From: Emiliania huxleyi CCMP1516
Taxonomy: Eukaryota > Haptophyta > Isochrysidales > Noelaerhabdaceae
Reading direction: 5' to 3'
Length of the DNA: 64,000 bases
Assembly: GCF_000372725.1 (NCBI RefSeq)
Contig: NW_005199729.1
Coordinates: 30,935-94,934, forward strand
The notes beneath the pieces are model-generated. The model was not told where the DNA came from. It did not search any database and was given only the letters and a program-made list of their open reading frames with translations. Below, piece by piece: positions 10,811 through 20,660 of the stretch. The stretch's first letter is position 1. Each line of letters starts with the position of its first letter. Position numbers and translations under genes: made by a program.

Positions 10811-13064
10811 GGGGGTACAGGGGCTCTCAGCAGCTATACCGGTTGGCGGTGCTCTGTCTCTTGACTGGCGCTGTGCGGTACACCCTCTACTCGAGCCGTG
10901 TCGGTTTCTCCTCCGCTGCGCGGACGGGCATCGTCCAGGCGGTGGTGACAGCGCTCGCGCTCTACGGCTGCTTCCCCGCAAGCTGCTGGCCATGGAGGAA
11001 CGGCGCGCTCCCCCCTCCCTCCGCCAACCTCCTCCTCTTCATCTGCTGCCGCCCTCGCCACTCGTGGCGCGCCCCGCTCCCTCGCAGGCGATCACTGGGC
11101 ACTACCCGAGTCGCTTCGGCTGGCAGACTGCCGCATCCTCTGCTTTCTCGCGCTGCTGCCACCGCTCGCCTCCATCCTGAGCCTCTCTTCTCTCTGCCTC
11201 GATTCGCCCGACCCTGGCCGTGCCCGTGGGGGAGCCGCGGTGGAGCTAGATTGGGAGCAGTCGGGCTGCACGCGGCTGTGGCGCGAAGTCGGGTGGCGCG
11301 CCATAGATGGGGCGGTAGCGCGTGTCAGACCGGCTTCTCTCCCCTTGCGAGCGCTTGCCCGGGTTGACCCACGTCTGCTGCGCGCTCCAGGGCGCAGCGT
11401 ATGGCTGCCATCGACAACTTTTGGCTCGACATCTTCGTCAACTATACGCTTCTCGGGGCCGTCTTCAGGTTGGTGCCAGCCTCTCGCTCGACATCCCGCG
11501 CGCTGAACGTGGCCCCAGTATTTCATGCCCCTGCAACCCTCCCGCCCCCAACGCACCCCCCTTCCCACAGCCGCCCCCTCTGCCCCCCGGCAGCACGTTG
11601 CGGCTGACGCCAAAGCGCAGGTGACGCCTCGTCCTTCTCGGATGCCTCGCCTCTTGGGCCAGTCACCCACGCACCACCTTCTCACGTAGGCTCATCAACC
11701 ACGTGGTCCAGCAGTGCATCAACCTCCTCCCCGCCACGATGGTCTTGCTGGCGACGCACGACAACCGCTGGTTCACGCGCGTCGTTTGCTCGCAGACCGC
11801 CGCGATGGCCGTCGGCGGCGCCGTGCCTCTTCTTCTCGCCGCCTCACAGGCAGGCGATGGCCTCCGCAAGGCAGCAGAGAATTTGGCTCCCCTTTCGATG
11901 TACTTGCTGCGGCGACCGCGCATGCCGCCGACCCTCTTTTCCATATGTTTATCCCAAGCGGTGAGTGCTCCCAGCAGCGAGGAATGACGGCGCGCAGCTA
12001 TCGCTCCTCTCACCCGCGCCCTGTTCATAGATCGGCCTGGGCTTGCAAGTCGAGGGCACCGCCGCCCTCACCCTGGCTGTTGTGCGGCGCTCAGATGCTC
12101 AATACGAGCACTGATCTGAATCGCCGTATGCCAATGCACGAATACTGCGTTCGTTCGCAGTCCCAACTGCCGCCGCCCCGCAGGTGCCTAGCGTCATTGT
12201 GGTCTTGGGTGCCGCCATGTACCCCGAGGAAATCTTGACGGGCGACGTCAAGTGCGTCACCAGTGCACAGCGCTCCTTCACCGTTGCCATCACTGGCCAG
12301 CCCTGCTGCCGCAGGTACGCAAATGCATTCTTCTTCACGCTCGCGACAGTCGGCATGTACGACGTGTATGGCAAGTGGGATCACTACCCCACCGAGGTGT
12401 GCTGCCGCCACTCCCCAACCCTACGCCCTCCCCCCCCGCCCCCAGAACAGCCACCCCCGTACTCGTCGTAGATACCCGCCATCACCCTCCTGCGGCGCGT
12501 GACGATGGTCACCCTGTTGTCCGCCACGACGGCCCATGCCACTCTGACGTGGGCGCTACGTTGTCGTCACTTCTGGAGCTTGACCCGGACCGCAATCGCC
12601 TTCCAGGGCGCGATGCGCCTCGCTTCCGCCGTCGCGATGTTCGCACTCGGCGCGTCTTCGGGATTTCCGCCCGCCGCCCTCTCGTCGCTTCCCGCCAGTA
12701 TGATGGTCAATACGAGTTACATCTTGCTCGGCGCGTTGAGGACGCTTAGCCCTCCACCCCATCCGCACAAGGCGTCTGAAGCCCACGGGTCTCCACGGTA
12801 GGTGCGCTGCTGACGCCCGAGGCACGGCGCGAGCTCTCGCGACTCATGTGGAGCGGCATCGATGCCCGCTCGCCGATGTCAGTAGACCACTTCTACGCCA
12901 GGCAGCGGCCGCGAGTTCTGGGCTCATCGCGTGCATCCGTGTCCAGCGTGTGCCCGCTAGGCAACGCTGACGACCGTGGGCGCGCTAGGCAACGGGAACA
13001 GCCCCCCTTGTCCTGCGTGACACTGTCCCCTCACCCCCCCCGCCCCGGCACCGAACCCCGGTAA
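10811..13064 (+). CDS. multi-exon multipass membrane protein, unidentified
   Basis: A series of hydrophobic coding segments in changing frames on the plus strand indicates a spliced polytopic protein. Segments include LAVLCLLTGAVRYTLY (near 10845), LCFLALLPPLASILSL (near 11140), FWLDIFVNYTLLGAVF (near 11420), a block with INLLPATMVLLA and AAMAVGGAVPLLLA (11710-11850), VPSVIVVLGAAM (near 12185), FFFTLATVGMYDVYGKWDHY (near 12330) and VTMVTLLSATTAHATL, then LASAVAMFALGAS (12500-12660). The end is probably LSRLMWSGIDARSP (near 12840) or shortly after. About eight membrane segments are suggested. I cannot name a family. Exon limits were not resolved, and the 5' part may instead belong to the preceding gene. 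Confidence 0.45.
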
Positions 13065-13165
13065 ATAAATAAACAAAGAGTCGTGAAAATCCAAAATACG
13101 AATAGAATTAGAAACCCAAACACACAGCACACACAAGTGGCATAGGAGACGAGCAGGAGGGGTGA
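13065..13165 (+). repeat. dispersed A-rich repeat, copy 1
   Basis: AAATAAATAAACAAAGA and the following AAAATCCAAAA...AGAAACCCAAACACA, then GTGGCATA, recur in inverse orientation at 31285-31405 with mutations. Confidence 0.65.
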
Positions 13166-13480
13166 AATTCTCAAAAAGGTGCAGCACTTCTAGCCGACAT
13201 CGACAAAAGTCCCTCTCTAGCCCCGCGGCGAGCGGCCCCGCCCCGGAGGCGAAGAAAATTTCGCCATCTAGCGCTCGCAACACATAGATTTGTGCATAAA
13301 TCAACACCTCCAATCTTCGGGGGAGTGACGGATAAATGTGCGAAAATAATCACCCGAATACCACGTTCGGATCGCTCCTCATCGCAAACCCTGTCAGCAG
13401 TTCACCTACGGGTATGTGTGTATGTTCGTAAGAGCTACATACGAGAGAGAGAGAGAGAGAACACAACCCCCTCTCTCTTT

Positions 13481-13529
13481 TCTCCCAGTAAGCTAAAAGT
13501 ACGTACGAGAGAGAGCTAAAAGTACGTAC
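13481..13529 (-). promoter_or_regulatory. double copy of the GTACTTTTAGCTTAC motif
   Basis: Two adjacent copies (13481-13506 and 13514-13529) lie in minus orientation, separated by GAGAGAG. The flanking CCCCCTCTCTCTTTTCTCCC is shared with the copy near 30980, so the conserved block extends beyond the core. No minus-strand gene start was found downstream. Confidence 0.3.
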
Positions 13530-13558
13530 ACTGAAAATTTAGGGTTTGGGGTTCCGGG

Positions 13559-14041
13559 ATGCCAAAGAACTCGGATTTCGGCGGCCGGCGCGCCGAGCAC
13601 AGCGGTTCGCGCTGCCTGTATGCTCGCGCTGGTTACACCGTTGCTGTGGCCGTCTTCGTCCGTATTGTACACCGAGCTGGCGCCACAGCAGAGTACAACA
13701 ACGGCTCGGACGAGCTGCTCCACGGTACTACATCATCAGAGGGCCCGGCAAGGTCCACGGCGGAGCTGGCGGTGGTGGGAGTGGTGGTAGGAACGAAGGC
13801 GCACCTGTCGGCGATTCACCACCGTTCGTTCCCGTCTCTCAAAGCTGGTTACACCGTCGATGCGCACATCGAGGCGCTCGTGGACGAGAGAGACGTCGCC
13901 TCCTCTTTCGTCCCGGGGCACTGTTCACGCCGGAAGGCCCCGTACACTGCCAAGTACATTAGCCTTAATCTCTCCTACCGCCGGCCGGGAGTGCAGCCGC
14001 CACCAGTGAGATTGTCCTCGACGTTGGCACCTGCGAAGTAA
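13559..14041 (+). CDS. hypothetical ORF, 160 aa, possibly repeat-derived
   Basis: I do not recognise this ORF. It contains AGYTVAVAVFVRIVHRAG, then AELAVVGVVVGTKAHL and later KAGYTVDAHIEALVDE. The phrase AGYTV occurs twice, about 77 residues apart, hinting at an internal repeat. It lies between dispersed repeats, and a second short ORF begins where it stops (14041). A mobile-element fragment is as likely as a host gene. Confidence 0.25.
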   Translation: MPKNSDFGGRRAEHSGSRCLYARAGYTVAVAVFVRIVHRAGATAEYNNGSDELLHGTTSSEGPARSTAELAVVGVVVGTKAHLSAIHHRSFPSLKAGYTVDAHIEALVDERDVASSFVPGHCSRRKAPYTAKYISLNLSYRRPGVQPPPVRLSSTLAPAK

Positions 14042-14312
14042 TGAACAACAGGCAGTGCGTCATATGGCGCTATGATAGCCCTGCGGTGGACGTCCTCGAC
14101 GCAGACGAGGCGGAGCTCATCTGCGCGGCGCAGATCGCCGACTGTCTCTCTCTCCCTGCGCGAGTGGTTGCACCACCCTGGATGAGGCATCTGGGCTGGG
14201 GCAGGGCCGTCAGTAGAGGAGGGCGACTGAGGGCGCGAGGCCACCAATTGTCAAAGTCTGCTGCTGACTGGACTGTCAGTCACTGACTGAGCAATCGCAT
14301 CGGCGGTACTAG

Positions 14313-14397
14313 TAGGGTTACTACGAGGTCTCTATGCGGGATGTGCTGGGGGGCTGCCCCCCAGTCGATTGCCGCATAGTTCGTCGTAGTAGCCCTA
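14313..14397. repeat. 85-nt imperfect foldback
   Basis: Arm 1 starts TAGGGTTACTACGA and contains TATGCGG and CTGGGGGG. Arm 2 is its near reverse complement (CCCCCCAG, CCGCATA, TCGTAGTAGCCCTA) across a 2-4-nt loop. The whole folds into one stem of about 40 bp with bulges. Confidence 0.75.
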
Positions 14398-14734
14398 TCA
14401 TAAACCTCTTACTCACCTTGCACTTTAAAAAAAGAAATATCCAACTTTTGTCGAAGATCCGGAGGGTTTATCGGAGCATCACCCGGAGGAGAAAGGAGGT
14501 CAGCACAACTTCAGGACGCACGAGCGAGAAGCACAGCAGAGCAGACAGATTACGATTACCACCCAGCGCACGACCGCCAACTCTCCGGCGCAGGCCGCGA
14601 AGAAAACCGAGTCCGCGGGCCGACGGTCGCGGCGCGCCGGCGCGGCGCAGTGGACGCAGCCATGCAGCCCGGTTCGCAGCTTCGCGAGCTACGGGGGCGG
14701 CCACGGCACGGAGTAAATAAAACGGACACCTCTA

Positions 14735-15060
14735 CTGGGAGATGGGTAAAAAGGAACAGGTCCCCGCCTGTGCGGTTCTTCGTTGTGGGTGTCGGGTCGG
14801 CGACTAGCGCGCACTAGCCGGGGTCGTCCTCACGATGGGGGACTAGCAACTAGCCGTCTTCCGAACTCATGGTCCCAATGGTCCCTCGGGTCCCTGCTGC
14901 TCCTATATCTCTTCTTCGTACATCCTCCCCACCTCCTGCTGATCTCGATCCGCAAAGTCCTGCTCCTTCCCTCGTCTCTCGCCCTCCGCGCGTCTGCTCC
15001 GCTTCCCGTCGTCTGCCCCGCTTCTGAGGAAGCCGCGCCTTGTCTGTCGCGTGAATCGTG
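14735..15060 (-). repeat. dispersed repeat, copy 2 of an inverted pair
   Basis: Reverse-complement match to 8290-8550: GATGGGTAAAAAGGAACAG, GTCGGCGACTAG, CCCTCGGGTCCCTGCTGCTC and GATCTCGATCCGCAAAG-type sequence. The pair flanks the two genes at 9-13 kb. Confidence 0.65.
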
Positions 15061-15179
15061 CTAATAAATAGAGCAGGCATCTCCAGGAGAGATGGGCGAC
15101 GCACGAACACAGAGGCACAGTGCGCACCCCGCCCCGCTCGCAGAGCGTGCTGTGTGACAAGCCCGAGGGGCGAGGGGAA

Positions 15180-15310
15180 AAATCTTTTCTTTTAGGCGGC
15201 TCCGGTGGTGTGCCGGTGTGTGTGCCAGTCCGCGCCAGTCCGCGCCCTTGTTGTGCCAGTGTGCTGTGAGAGACCTTGGGGCCCTCAAAATTCTTTTTGA
15301 GGGTGTACTT
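15180..15310 (-). repeat. member of a dispersed GCACGGGACTGGCGCG family
   Basis: GGCGGCTCCGGTGGTGTGCC, CGCGCCAGTCCGCGCC and AAAATTCTTTT match, in this orientation, the copy at 53855-53965 and, inverted, those at 37437-37520, 43190-43262 and 43549-43622. Confidence 0.6.
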
Positions 15311-15370
15311 CTTTTTCTCGCCGGGCCCGGAGCGCCGCCGCAAACGCACTCCCGCCAGCGCCCCTGCTTC

Positions 15371-15664
15371 ATGCTCAGAGGCAGCGCGACTGCGTCGCCT
15401 GTCGACGTGGTTGTGGAGCCGATAGAAGTTGCCGTTGCGCGCCTCGAAGGGCGTCATAAAAGAGAAGCGCCGCCAACTCGCTTTTGGACGCGGCGCAATG
15501 CTTTGCTCGCCATGATCTTTGCCGCTTGCCTGCTGCTGCTTATGACGGGCGCGGCGCATGCCTCCGTCGAGGACGACACGCTCCACCAGGTGTCACGGCG
15601 GCGCGAGACTTTGCGTGTGGTGGACGAGTCGAACGGTAAAGGCGGAGAGTTGAGAGGAGTGTAG
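15371..15664 (+). CDS. small single-pass membrane or secreted ORF, 97 aa
   Basis: I do not recognise this protein. From Met 15371 it has an acidic or neutral N-terminal part, a basic TRFWTRRN, then a clear membrane segment (ALLAMIFAACLLLLMTGAAHA) that ends in a possible signal-peptidase site (AHA-S), and a charged tail. Topology would be a signal anchor. It overlaps the end of a dispersed repeat, so it may be spurious. Confidence 0.35.
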   Translation: MLRGSATASPVDVVVEPIEVAVARLEGRHKREAPPTRFWTRRNALLAMIFAACLLLLMTGAAHASVEDDTLHQVSRRRETLRVVDESNGKGGELRGV

Positions 15665-15963
15665 ACTAGTGTGAATGTGACGGGTTTAGGCTACTAAGCA
15701 TGTATCTCCGCGAGCGGGTGAAATAAGATACGTATCCGCGCACACCATGTGTTTCACCCACATGCCCGACTCGCGCGCTCGATAGACGCGTGAGGCTGCG
15801 CTGCGCAAGCACGGGCGGGAGGGGTTTCTCCTGCGTAGTCGTGCGTGCGCGGCCGCGGGGCTCCTCTTTGCGAATACCTATCCGCCCGAGGGCACCGTCG
15901 TGGTGGTCGTGCTGTAGGCATTAGGTGGCGCAGCTTTTAAGAGTGAGTTTTAGTATATTCGCT

Positions 15964-17052
15964 TCAAGCAGGCCTGCGCTCCCTACGTGCGCGACCTCCA
16001 CCATGCCCGGTCACGAGGTGCAGGTGGCGGCCATGTGGTTTGCCGCGGAAGCGCCTGGCCGCTTGGGCGTCCGAAGGGGTGGCCCCGCGATCCCACGAAC
16101 TGCTCCCGACCATTTCCTGGTGCGGCGCGCTGTGCGTCGGGCGGACTGGGCAAGTGCGGTCGCCCTCCTCAAACTTGCGCACCAGCGCCGCGTCCTGACC
16201 AGGCGCGGACGTTTTGAACGAGATGCCCGGCAGCATCCGCTGCGAGAGCGTGAGCCCCAGCGTCTCCGTCGCGGCGAAGAAGCAAGCCGGCTTCTCCCGG
16301 TCGCGGTTCCTGCCGGCGCGCGTGGCAATGTTGCCCATGAAGATCGAATCCAGCGCTGTCGCGACGCGCCGCGGCAGCACGTACATAAAGTCTTGCCCGA
16401 CGGTCGTGAACTCGTTCCCGCTCATGACGCCCTTCCAGCGCACGTCGCACCACGGCGCGAGCGGCTTGTAGAAGAGCAGATCGGGCCGCGTGAAGACGAC
16501 GAGGTCGAACTTCCACCCTTGCGCCTTCTCGCGCTCCTCCATCATGACGTAGGAGCGGCGGATCGCCGACACGAAGCCGGCGACGGATTCGCGCACCAAG
16601 TCGAAGCACGAGCAGTTGCACGGGTGCAGCGTCATGTCTGGTGGTGCAATCAGCGGACCCGGTGGCTTCTTGAGGACCTCCCGATCCACGGGGAGGTAGC
16701 TAATGTGCAGAGAGGCACCCGGGAAGAGCGTCTGCATGCCAGACTTTAGATCGGCCATCTGCGTGTCGATCTCGGCAAAATCGTTCCTTCCCATCTTCAC
16801 CGTCTTCCTCAGGGGCTTGAGCGCAAAGAAGAAGGCGCGATTCTTGGCATCGGGCGCGAGCGGCTCGACGACGTGATGCAAGAAGGATTTGCGCATGCGC
16901 TCGCGGTCGAAGCCGCGCACCACGCCGCCGACCAGAAAGGCGACGCGCGGAGGAGAAGCGGTGGTGGTGGTGGCGGGGCAGTAGCTGGTCGGCGCCGCCG
17001 CCGCGCTCGTCGCGAGGATGCCGTCGAACCAGCAGCCGCGGACGACAGACAT
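15964..17052 (-). CDS. glycosyltransferase-like protein, about 362 aa
   Basis: Single-exon ORF; I start at the second Met (MSVVRGCWFDGIL), giving a short N-terminal membrane-anchor or signal region. PRVAFLVGGVVRGFDRERM opens the domain as in nucleotide-sugar transferases of this kind. The core has CSCFDLVRESVAGF, YVMMEEREKAQGWKFDLVVF, TRPDLLFYKPLAPW, then WKGVMSGNEFTTVGQDFMYV and later CFFAATETLGLTLSQRML. The RPDLLFY segment occupies the position of the usual acidic metal-binding motif. Such proteins are common in haptophyte genomes and probably act in the secretory pathway, but substrate and linkage cannot be read from sequence. The last 60 residues are low in conservation-like features and may be intron read-through. 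Confidence 0.6.
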   Translation of the reverse strand: MSVVRGCWFDGILATSAAAAPTSYCPATTTTASPPRVAFLVGGVVRGFDRERMRKSFLHHVVEPLAPDAKNRAFFFALKPLRKTVKMGRNDFAEIDTQMADLKSGMQTLFPGASLHISYLPVDREVLKKPPGPLIAPPDMTLHPCNCSCFDLVRESVAGFVSAIRRSYVMMEEREKAQGWKFDLVVFTRPDLLFYKPLAPWCDVRWKGVMSGNEFTTVGQDFMYVLPRRVATALDSIFMGNIATRAGRNRDREKPACFFAATETLGLTLSQRMLPGISFKTSAPGQDAALVRKFEEGDRTCPVRPTHSAPHQEMVGSSSWDRGATPSDAQAARRFRGKPHGRHLHLVTGHGGGRARRERRPA

Positions 17053-17263
17053 TTGTGGATGCAGCAGCAGCAAACGTTCGACCCAGCTCTCCCCTCCTAC
17101 TTTTCTTTCCCAACACCTCAGACCCAACGAACGCACGAGACTCACGCACGACTCACACCACCTCTCACCGCCCTTGTCACCGCCATCCTCGCCCTCGTCG
17201 CCCTACCGCCGTCACCCGCCCCTCTCCGCCTCAGCCATGCCCCCCCCGCAGGGGCATGCCTGT

Positions 17264-18080
17264 CTACGCGCCCACGCCCGCCACCACCAGGCGCTGTTGG
17301 TACGCGAAGAAGTCCTGCGCGTCGACCACCCCGTCGCGGTCCGCACGGGCTCCCCCGTTCGCTCCGTGCGTGCGGCGGTTGACCACGACGTGGCGCGAGA
17401 CGCCGATCCATGGCACTCTGCTCAGGCGCTGAGCCGCCATCGCCCCAGACACGACGAGACCCATCCGCCTGCGCAGGACGCCGATGTAGTATGCACGCGC
17501 CTCGTCCATCGTGCGTGCGCCCATCTCCCGCCAGTGCTTCTTGGCCATCTCTGTTGCGCACACACCAAGAATGAGGTGCACGTCACGGGAAGCCTCAGAG
17601 TACGCGCCAAAGGCCAAGCCCCGCACGTCAGAGTGTGACTTGAGCCGGTCCTCGATGGGCGTCGTGCCGGCTGCACTGTAACTTGCGTCGAGTTCTCTCG
17701 CCTTGGCAAGGTAGTCACCATTCACCTTCTTGGCGCGCTTCATCACCGCCCCCGACTGCATCGTGTTGTAGAGGCGGCCGGTGTACCAATGCCCACCTCG
17801 CTGGATGGTCTTGACGTCAACCAGCAGCTTGCGTGCAGGCAGCGCGGCGACTCGCGGCTGGTTGGGCTCGTGAGAGGCTGGTGGGAGCGCGACCGTGATG
17901 GCTGCATCCGGAATGATGCCGCCGCTGTTGCGAGTATCCTGCAGGATGTGAACAGGAACGAGCGAGTCGAAGATATGTCTAGGCTGGAGCTCAGTAGGAA
18001 GACCTGCTTCCTTTGTGATCTCAAACAGCTCACAACCTGTGACATCATGCGGGACCGTAAAGCCGCCAGGCAGGCAAGCA
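17264..18080 (-). mobile_element. mobile-element ORF fragment with LLVDVKTI nuclease-like motif
   Basis: The minus-strand coding from about 18075 down to 17264 reads PGGFTVPHDVTGCELFEITK, LLVDVKTIQRGGHWY, DRLKSHSDVRGLAFGAYSEA, VHLILGVCATEMA and ARAYYIGVLRRRMGLVV. I recall this pattern from repetitive ORFs of haptophytes and other protists; the D-V-K motif resembles a PD-(D/E)xK nuclease core. The family is not certain. It abuts a glycosidase-like fragment of opposite strand at 18075-18095, so it appears to have inserted there. Confidence 0.55.
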
Positions 18081-18085
18081 TTTGC

Positions 18086-18583
18086 CAGCTGGCTTACGGC
18101 TCGGAGTTTGGCTTCGACACGACGGGGCAGGAGGAGGTCGTCGTGTGGAACCTCTACTTTGGCAACGAGGACGTCGCCAAGAAGACGGTCGATCACGTCC
18201 TCTCCTACATGCGCAACTCGCCCACGTGGGCCTATCACGGCGGCGCGCGCAGCTGGGGCGACATTGGCAACAATGGCAAGTACCTCGCGACGTTTGGCAC
18301 GGGCGTGGCCGACCGCGGCCAGATGCATTACCGCTCGGGCCTCAACATGATCCCGCTCATCGAGTGGTACCGGCTCAGCAACAGCGGCGGCGGCAGCCTG
18401 AGCGTCACGTTTGCCGCCGCGGCCGAGTGCGACAAGTTCCGCCTCAAGCTGACCAAGACGGCAAGGGCCAGGCCTGGCAGCGGCTTTGCCGTGGCGCACG
18501 CGCCGCTCGTCCGCGGCGCGTATGAGATCGCACCGGCGGCGGGCGGCGGCGCGACAGTCGTGACCGTGACGTATGGCAATTGA
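18086..18583 (+). pseudogene. glycosidase-like (DUF5695-type) fragment, 5' part missing
   Basis: From about 18095 the plus strand reads YGSEFGFDTTGQEEV, then WNLYFGNEDVAKKTVDHVLS, NSPTWAYHGGARSWGDIG, GKYLATFGTGVADRGQMHYR and SGLNMIPLIEWYR. This matches my memory of the DUF5695 family of predicted six-hairpin glycosidases. The family continues for hundreds of residues on both sides. Here the N-terminal side is replaced by mobile-element sequence, and after IEWYR only about 65 residues remain, with a beta-rich tail ending VTVTYGN. The ORF is open upstream to 17789, but that part is antisense to the element. I infer a gene broken by insertion with a shortened or spliced 3' end. Confidence 0.5.
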
Positions 18584-18798
18584 TTGTGTTGGCGTTCATG
18601 TACGGCTTCATGCGAGTGTGGTTGGGGGAGCGGGAGCGACGGGGCGGCGGCGGCGGAGGAGGAAAGACGAGAGTGAGATCGGTGACTTGTGACTGAGTGA
18701 GCGAGTGCGTTGGAGACGGAGTGATATGCGCTAGCCAAACAAAGAAAAGGCGGTGGACGCTAACGAAAGACGCTACGATGTCAGGACCGCCGCTGCCC

Positions 18799-19869
18799 TC
18801 ACTCCACGCGGCGGCGGTGCGCATACGGCGCGAGGACGTGCTCGCCCGTCGTCTGCTTGCGGTGCCACGCGTAGGCGCGCATCGCGAGCGTTGTCGCGGC
18901 AGCGAGGCAGATGCGCATTGATATGTAGGTCACATAGCCGCGCTCCGCCGCCTTGCGCAGCGCCACATAGACGGACGCGCCGGCGCCCGTCGCGAGCGCA
19001 AAGCTCTGTGAGCCGATCGCCACGTCGCGGTGGCAGATGACGTCGCGCATCACGCCGCCGGCGCAGATCGAGACGCCGAGCGCCACGCACGCGGGGCCGG
19101 CAGCCCTCTCGAGATGCCATGCCGCGCACCGATCACGCCGAGCGCCGAGAGGGCAATCGACTCGAGGACGAACAGCTCGTTCGATGCCATTACGCGCGAC
19201 CAGGCGCGCTGCTCGAGCTCCTCGCCCGTCTTGTACGCGAGCAAGGGCCGCCGCTGCACCTCGCGCATCGCCGCCCACGACTCGTACTGTGCCACAGGTA
19301 AAGGTTGCTATCGAGGACGAGGCCGCCGCGAGCAGGAAGCGCGGGTCGCGCAGCCAGAAGACGGGCGTCACGCCGGTGATGAGGTTGTTGACCGTGCCGC
19401 CGCCCATCGCGGCGATGCAGCCGACGAGCGTGCAGCCGACGACGTTCATCCCGGCCTGGCCGGCCATCTCCGCGCCGACCACCGCAAAGAGCGACGTGCC
19501 AAGAAAGTCGGCCGCCACGATCATCCGCTTGCCAAGGCTGTCGGCGTGCACGCTCTCTCGGATCTCGTGAAGCGCCAGCTGCTCGTTGGCCGGCAGCAGC
19601 CGTTTGCGCACAAACTCGTCGTACGCGTGCGCCGACATTTTGCTCTCGCCTTCGGCAAGTGCCGCAAAGTGCGCACGCTCCTTTGGCGTGAGGCGCATGC
19701 CCAAGGCTTCAGCGCGAGCGAGCAGGTCCACACGGCTCTCTGCGGTGGCTGCAGTGGTGGTTTTGGTGCTGAGCGCCGCGCTGCAAAGATGACGCGCGCC
19801 GCGTCGCGCCCTTGCCATCGTCATTCGTGCCGCGGCTCGCATGGTACCCCGCTGCATTATCATCGCCAT
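18799..19869 (-). CDS. UPF0126 / TRIC-like membrane protein, organelle-targeted
   Basis: The N-terminus is Arg/Ala/Ser-rich (MTMARARRGARHL), typical of a mitochondrial or plastid presequence. Next come helical residues (LLARAEALGMRL...), then the first UPF0126 repeat: DFLGTSLFAVVGAEMAGQAG, MNVVGCTLVGCIAAMGGGTV and TGVTPVFWLRDPRFLLAA. The second repeat has VLESIALSALGVIGARHG and ACVALGVSICAGGVMRDVIC. Two GGG..R/ND motifs and duplicated three-helix bundles define the family (YadS/glycine-transporter type). The middle (19130-19300) is protein-like only in another frame (VAQYESWAAMREVQRRPLLA): one shift near 19300 and a compensating one near 19110. The outer frame stays open throughout. Frame errors or recent damage are likely. 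Confidence 0.65.
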   Translation of the reverse strand: MAMIMQRGTMRAAARMTMARARRGARHLCSAALSTKTTTAATAESRVDLLARAEALGMRLTPKERAHFAALAEGESKMSAHAYDEFVRKRLLPANEQLALHEIRESVHADSLGKRMIVAADFLGTSLFAVVGAEMAGQAGMNVVGCTLVGCIAAMGGGTVNNLITGVTPVFWLRDPRFLLAAASSSIATFTCGTVRVVGGDARGAAAALARVQDGRGARAARLVARNGIERAVRPRVDCPLGARRDRCAAWHLERAAGPACVALGVSICAGGVMRDVICHRDVAIGSQSFALATGAGASVYVALRKAAERGYVTYISMRICLAAATTLAMRAYAWHRKQTTGEHVLAPYAHRRRVE

Positions 19870-19923
19870 CGATTGGATCCGGAGGTGTGGCTGCGGAGTC
19901 GGTGACTAGACTACCCGCTCGCC

Positions 19924-20220
19924 ATGTCAACCGCTCTCAGCGCCGAGGAGCGACAGATCGTGCAGCGCGCGCGGCAGGGCGGCGGGACGCGGCAGCCGCG
20001 CGCGGCGGCGCTGCCCGAGGCCATGTCCGCCCTCGCCATCGACACGAAGACGTACCCGCGAGGTGTCTCCGCCGAGACGCTCGGTCTGCTTGGGCAGGTC
20101 GATGCGCTCCTCAAGGCAGATCCCTTGCCTCCACGATGGGCGCTGCTGCGCGTGCTGTCGATGCTCGAGGAGCACTACGAGCGTGCCGGAAATACACAGG
20201 CCTTGCGCATGCTGCGGTAG
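19924..20220 (+). CDS. hypothetical protein, 98 aa
   Basis: I do not recognise this compact single-exon ORF. It reads as a helical, soluble protein: ALSAEERQIVQRARQGGG, SAETLGLLGQVDALLKADP, WALLRVLSMLEEHYERAG, then QALRMLR at the end. It starts 54 bp from the divergent start of the UPF0126 gene, so a shared bidirectional promoter is likely. Codon use is GC3-rich like its neighbours. Confidence 0.5.
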   Translation: MSTALSAEERQIVQRARQGGGTRQPRAAALPEAMSALAIDTKTYPRGVSAETLGLLGQVDALLKADPLPPRWALLRVLSMLEEHYERAGNTQALRMLR

Positions 20221-20660
20221 CGCCGAGCGGGATGTATGTTGAATGTGCAACTCATCGTATCCAGCAAGGATGGTCGTGCTGTGTGTGAGCATGTAGAGAA
20301 AATGATCCAATCTCATTTTGCATACATACGTGATATATATTAAGGTCATCAAAGCGCACGCGCTGCGTGTGATTCCCAGCACCAACTTCCGCGCGCGCGC
20401 GCTCTGGACACTTTTGTTCCGTCGCAGCTCCGCACACCCGCCTGTGTGCCACTTCTCTCGCAATTCTCTTCCAACTCGTCTCCAGTCTGGCGGGCCGCTG
20501 CACTCTCGTCTCCTCCCGCCTTCGTCACACACCTCCTCAAGTCGGAGCACGCCGTCTCTGCGCCTCCGAGCCCCTGATCCACCATACTGCACGCGTGTGT
20601 TCCACGCGCTGCGGTCTCCTCGCTCCTCCCTCCTTCCTGCACACTGTGGAGGAGGTTGCT
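20221..20660. other. intergenic between converging genes
   Basis: I see 3' UTR-like sequence and an AT-rich stretch (TACGTGATATATATTAAGG near 20330), and no gene. Confidence 0.6.

Larger units (their letters stand above)
14042..15370. other. intergenic, foldback and dispersed repeats
   Basis: There is no supported gene. It holds a long imperfect hairpin (14313-14397), a dispersed repeat inverse to 8290-8550 (14735-15060) and a repeat related to the 37.4, 43.2 and 53.9 kb copies (15180-15310). Confidence 0.6.
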
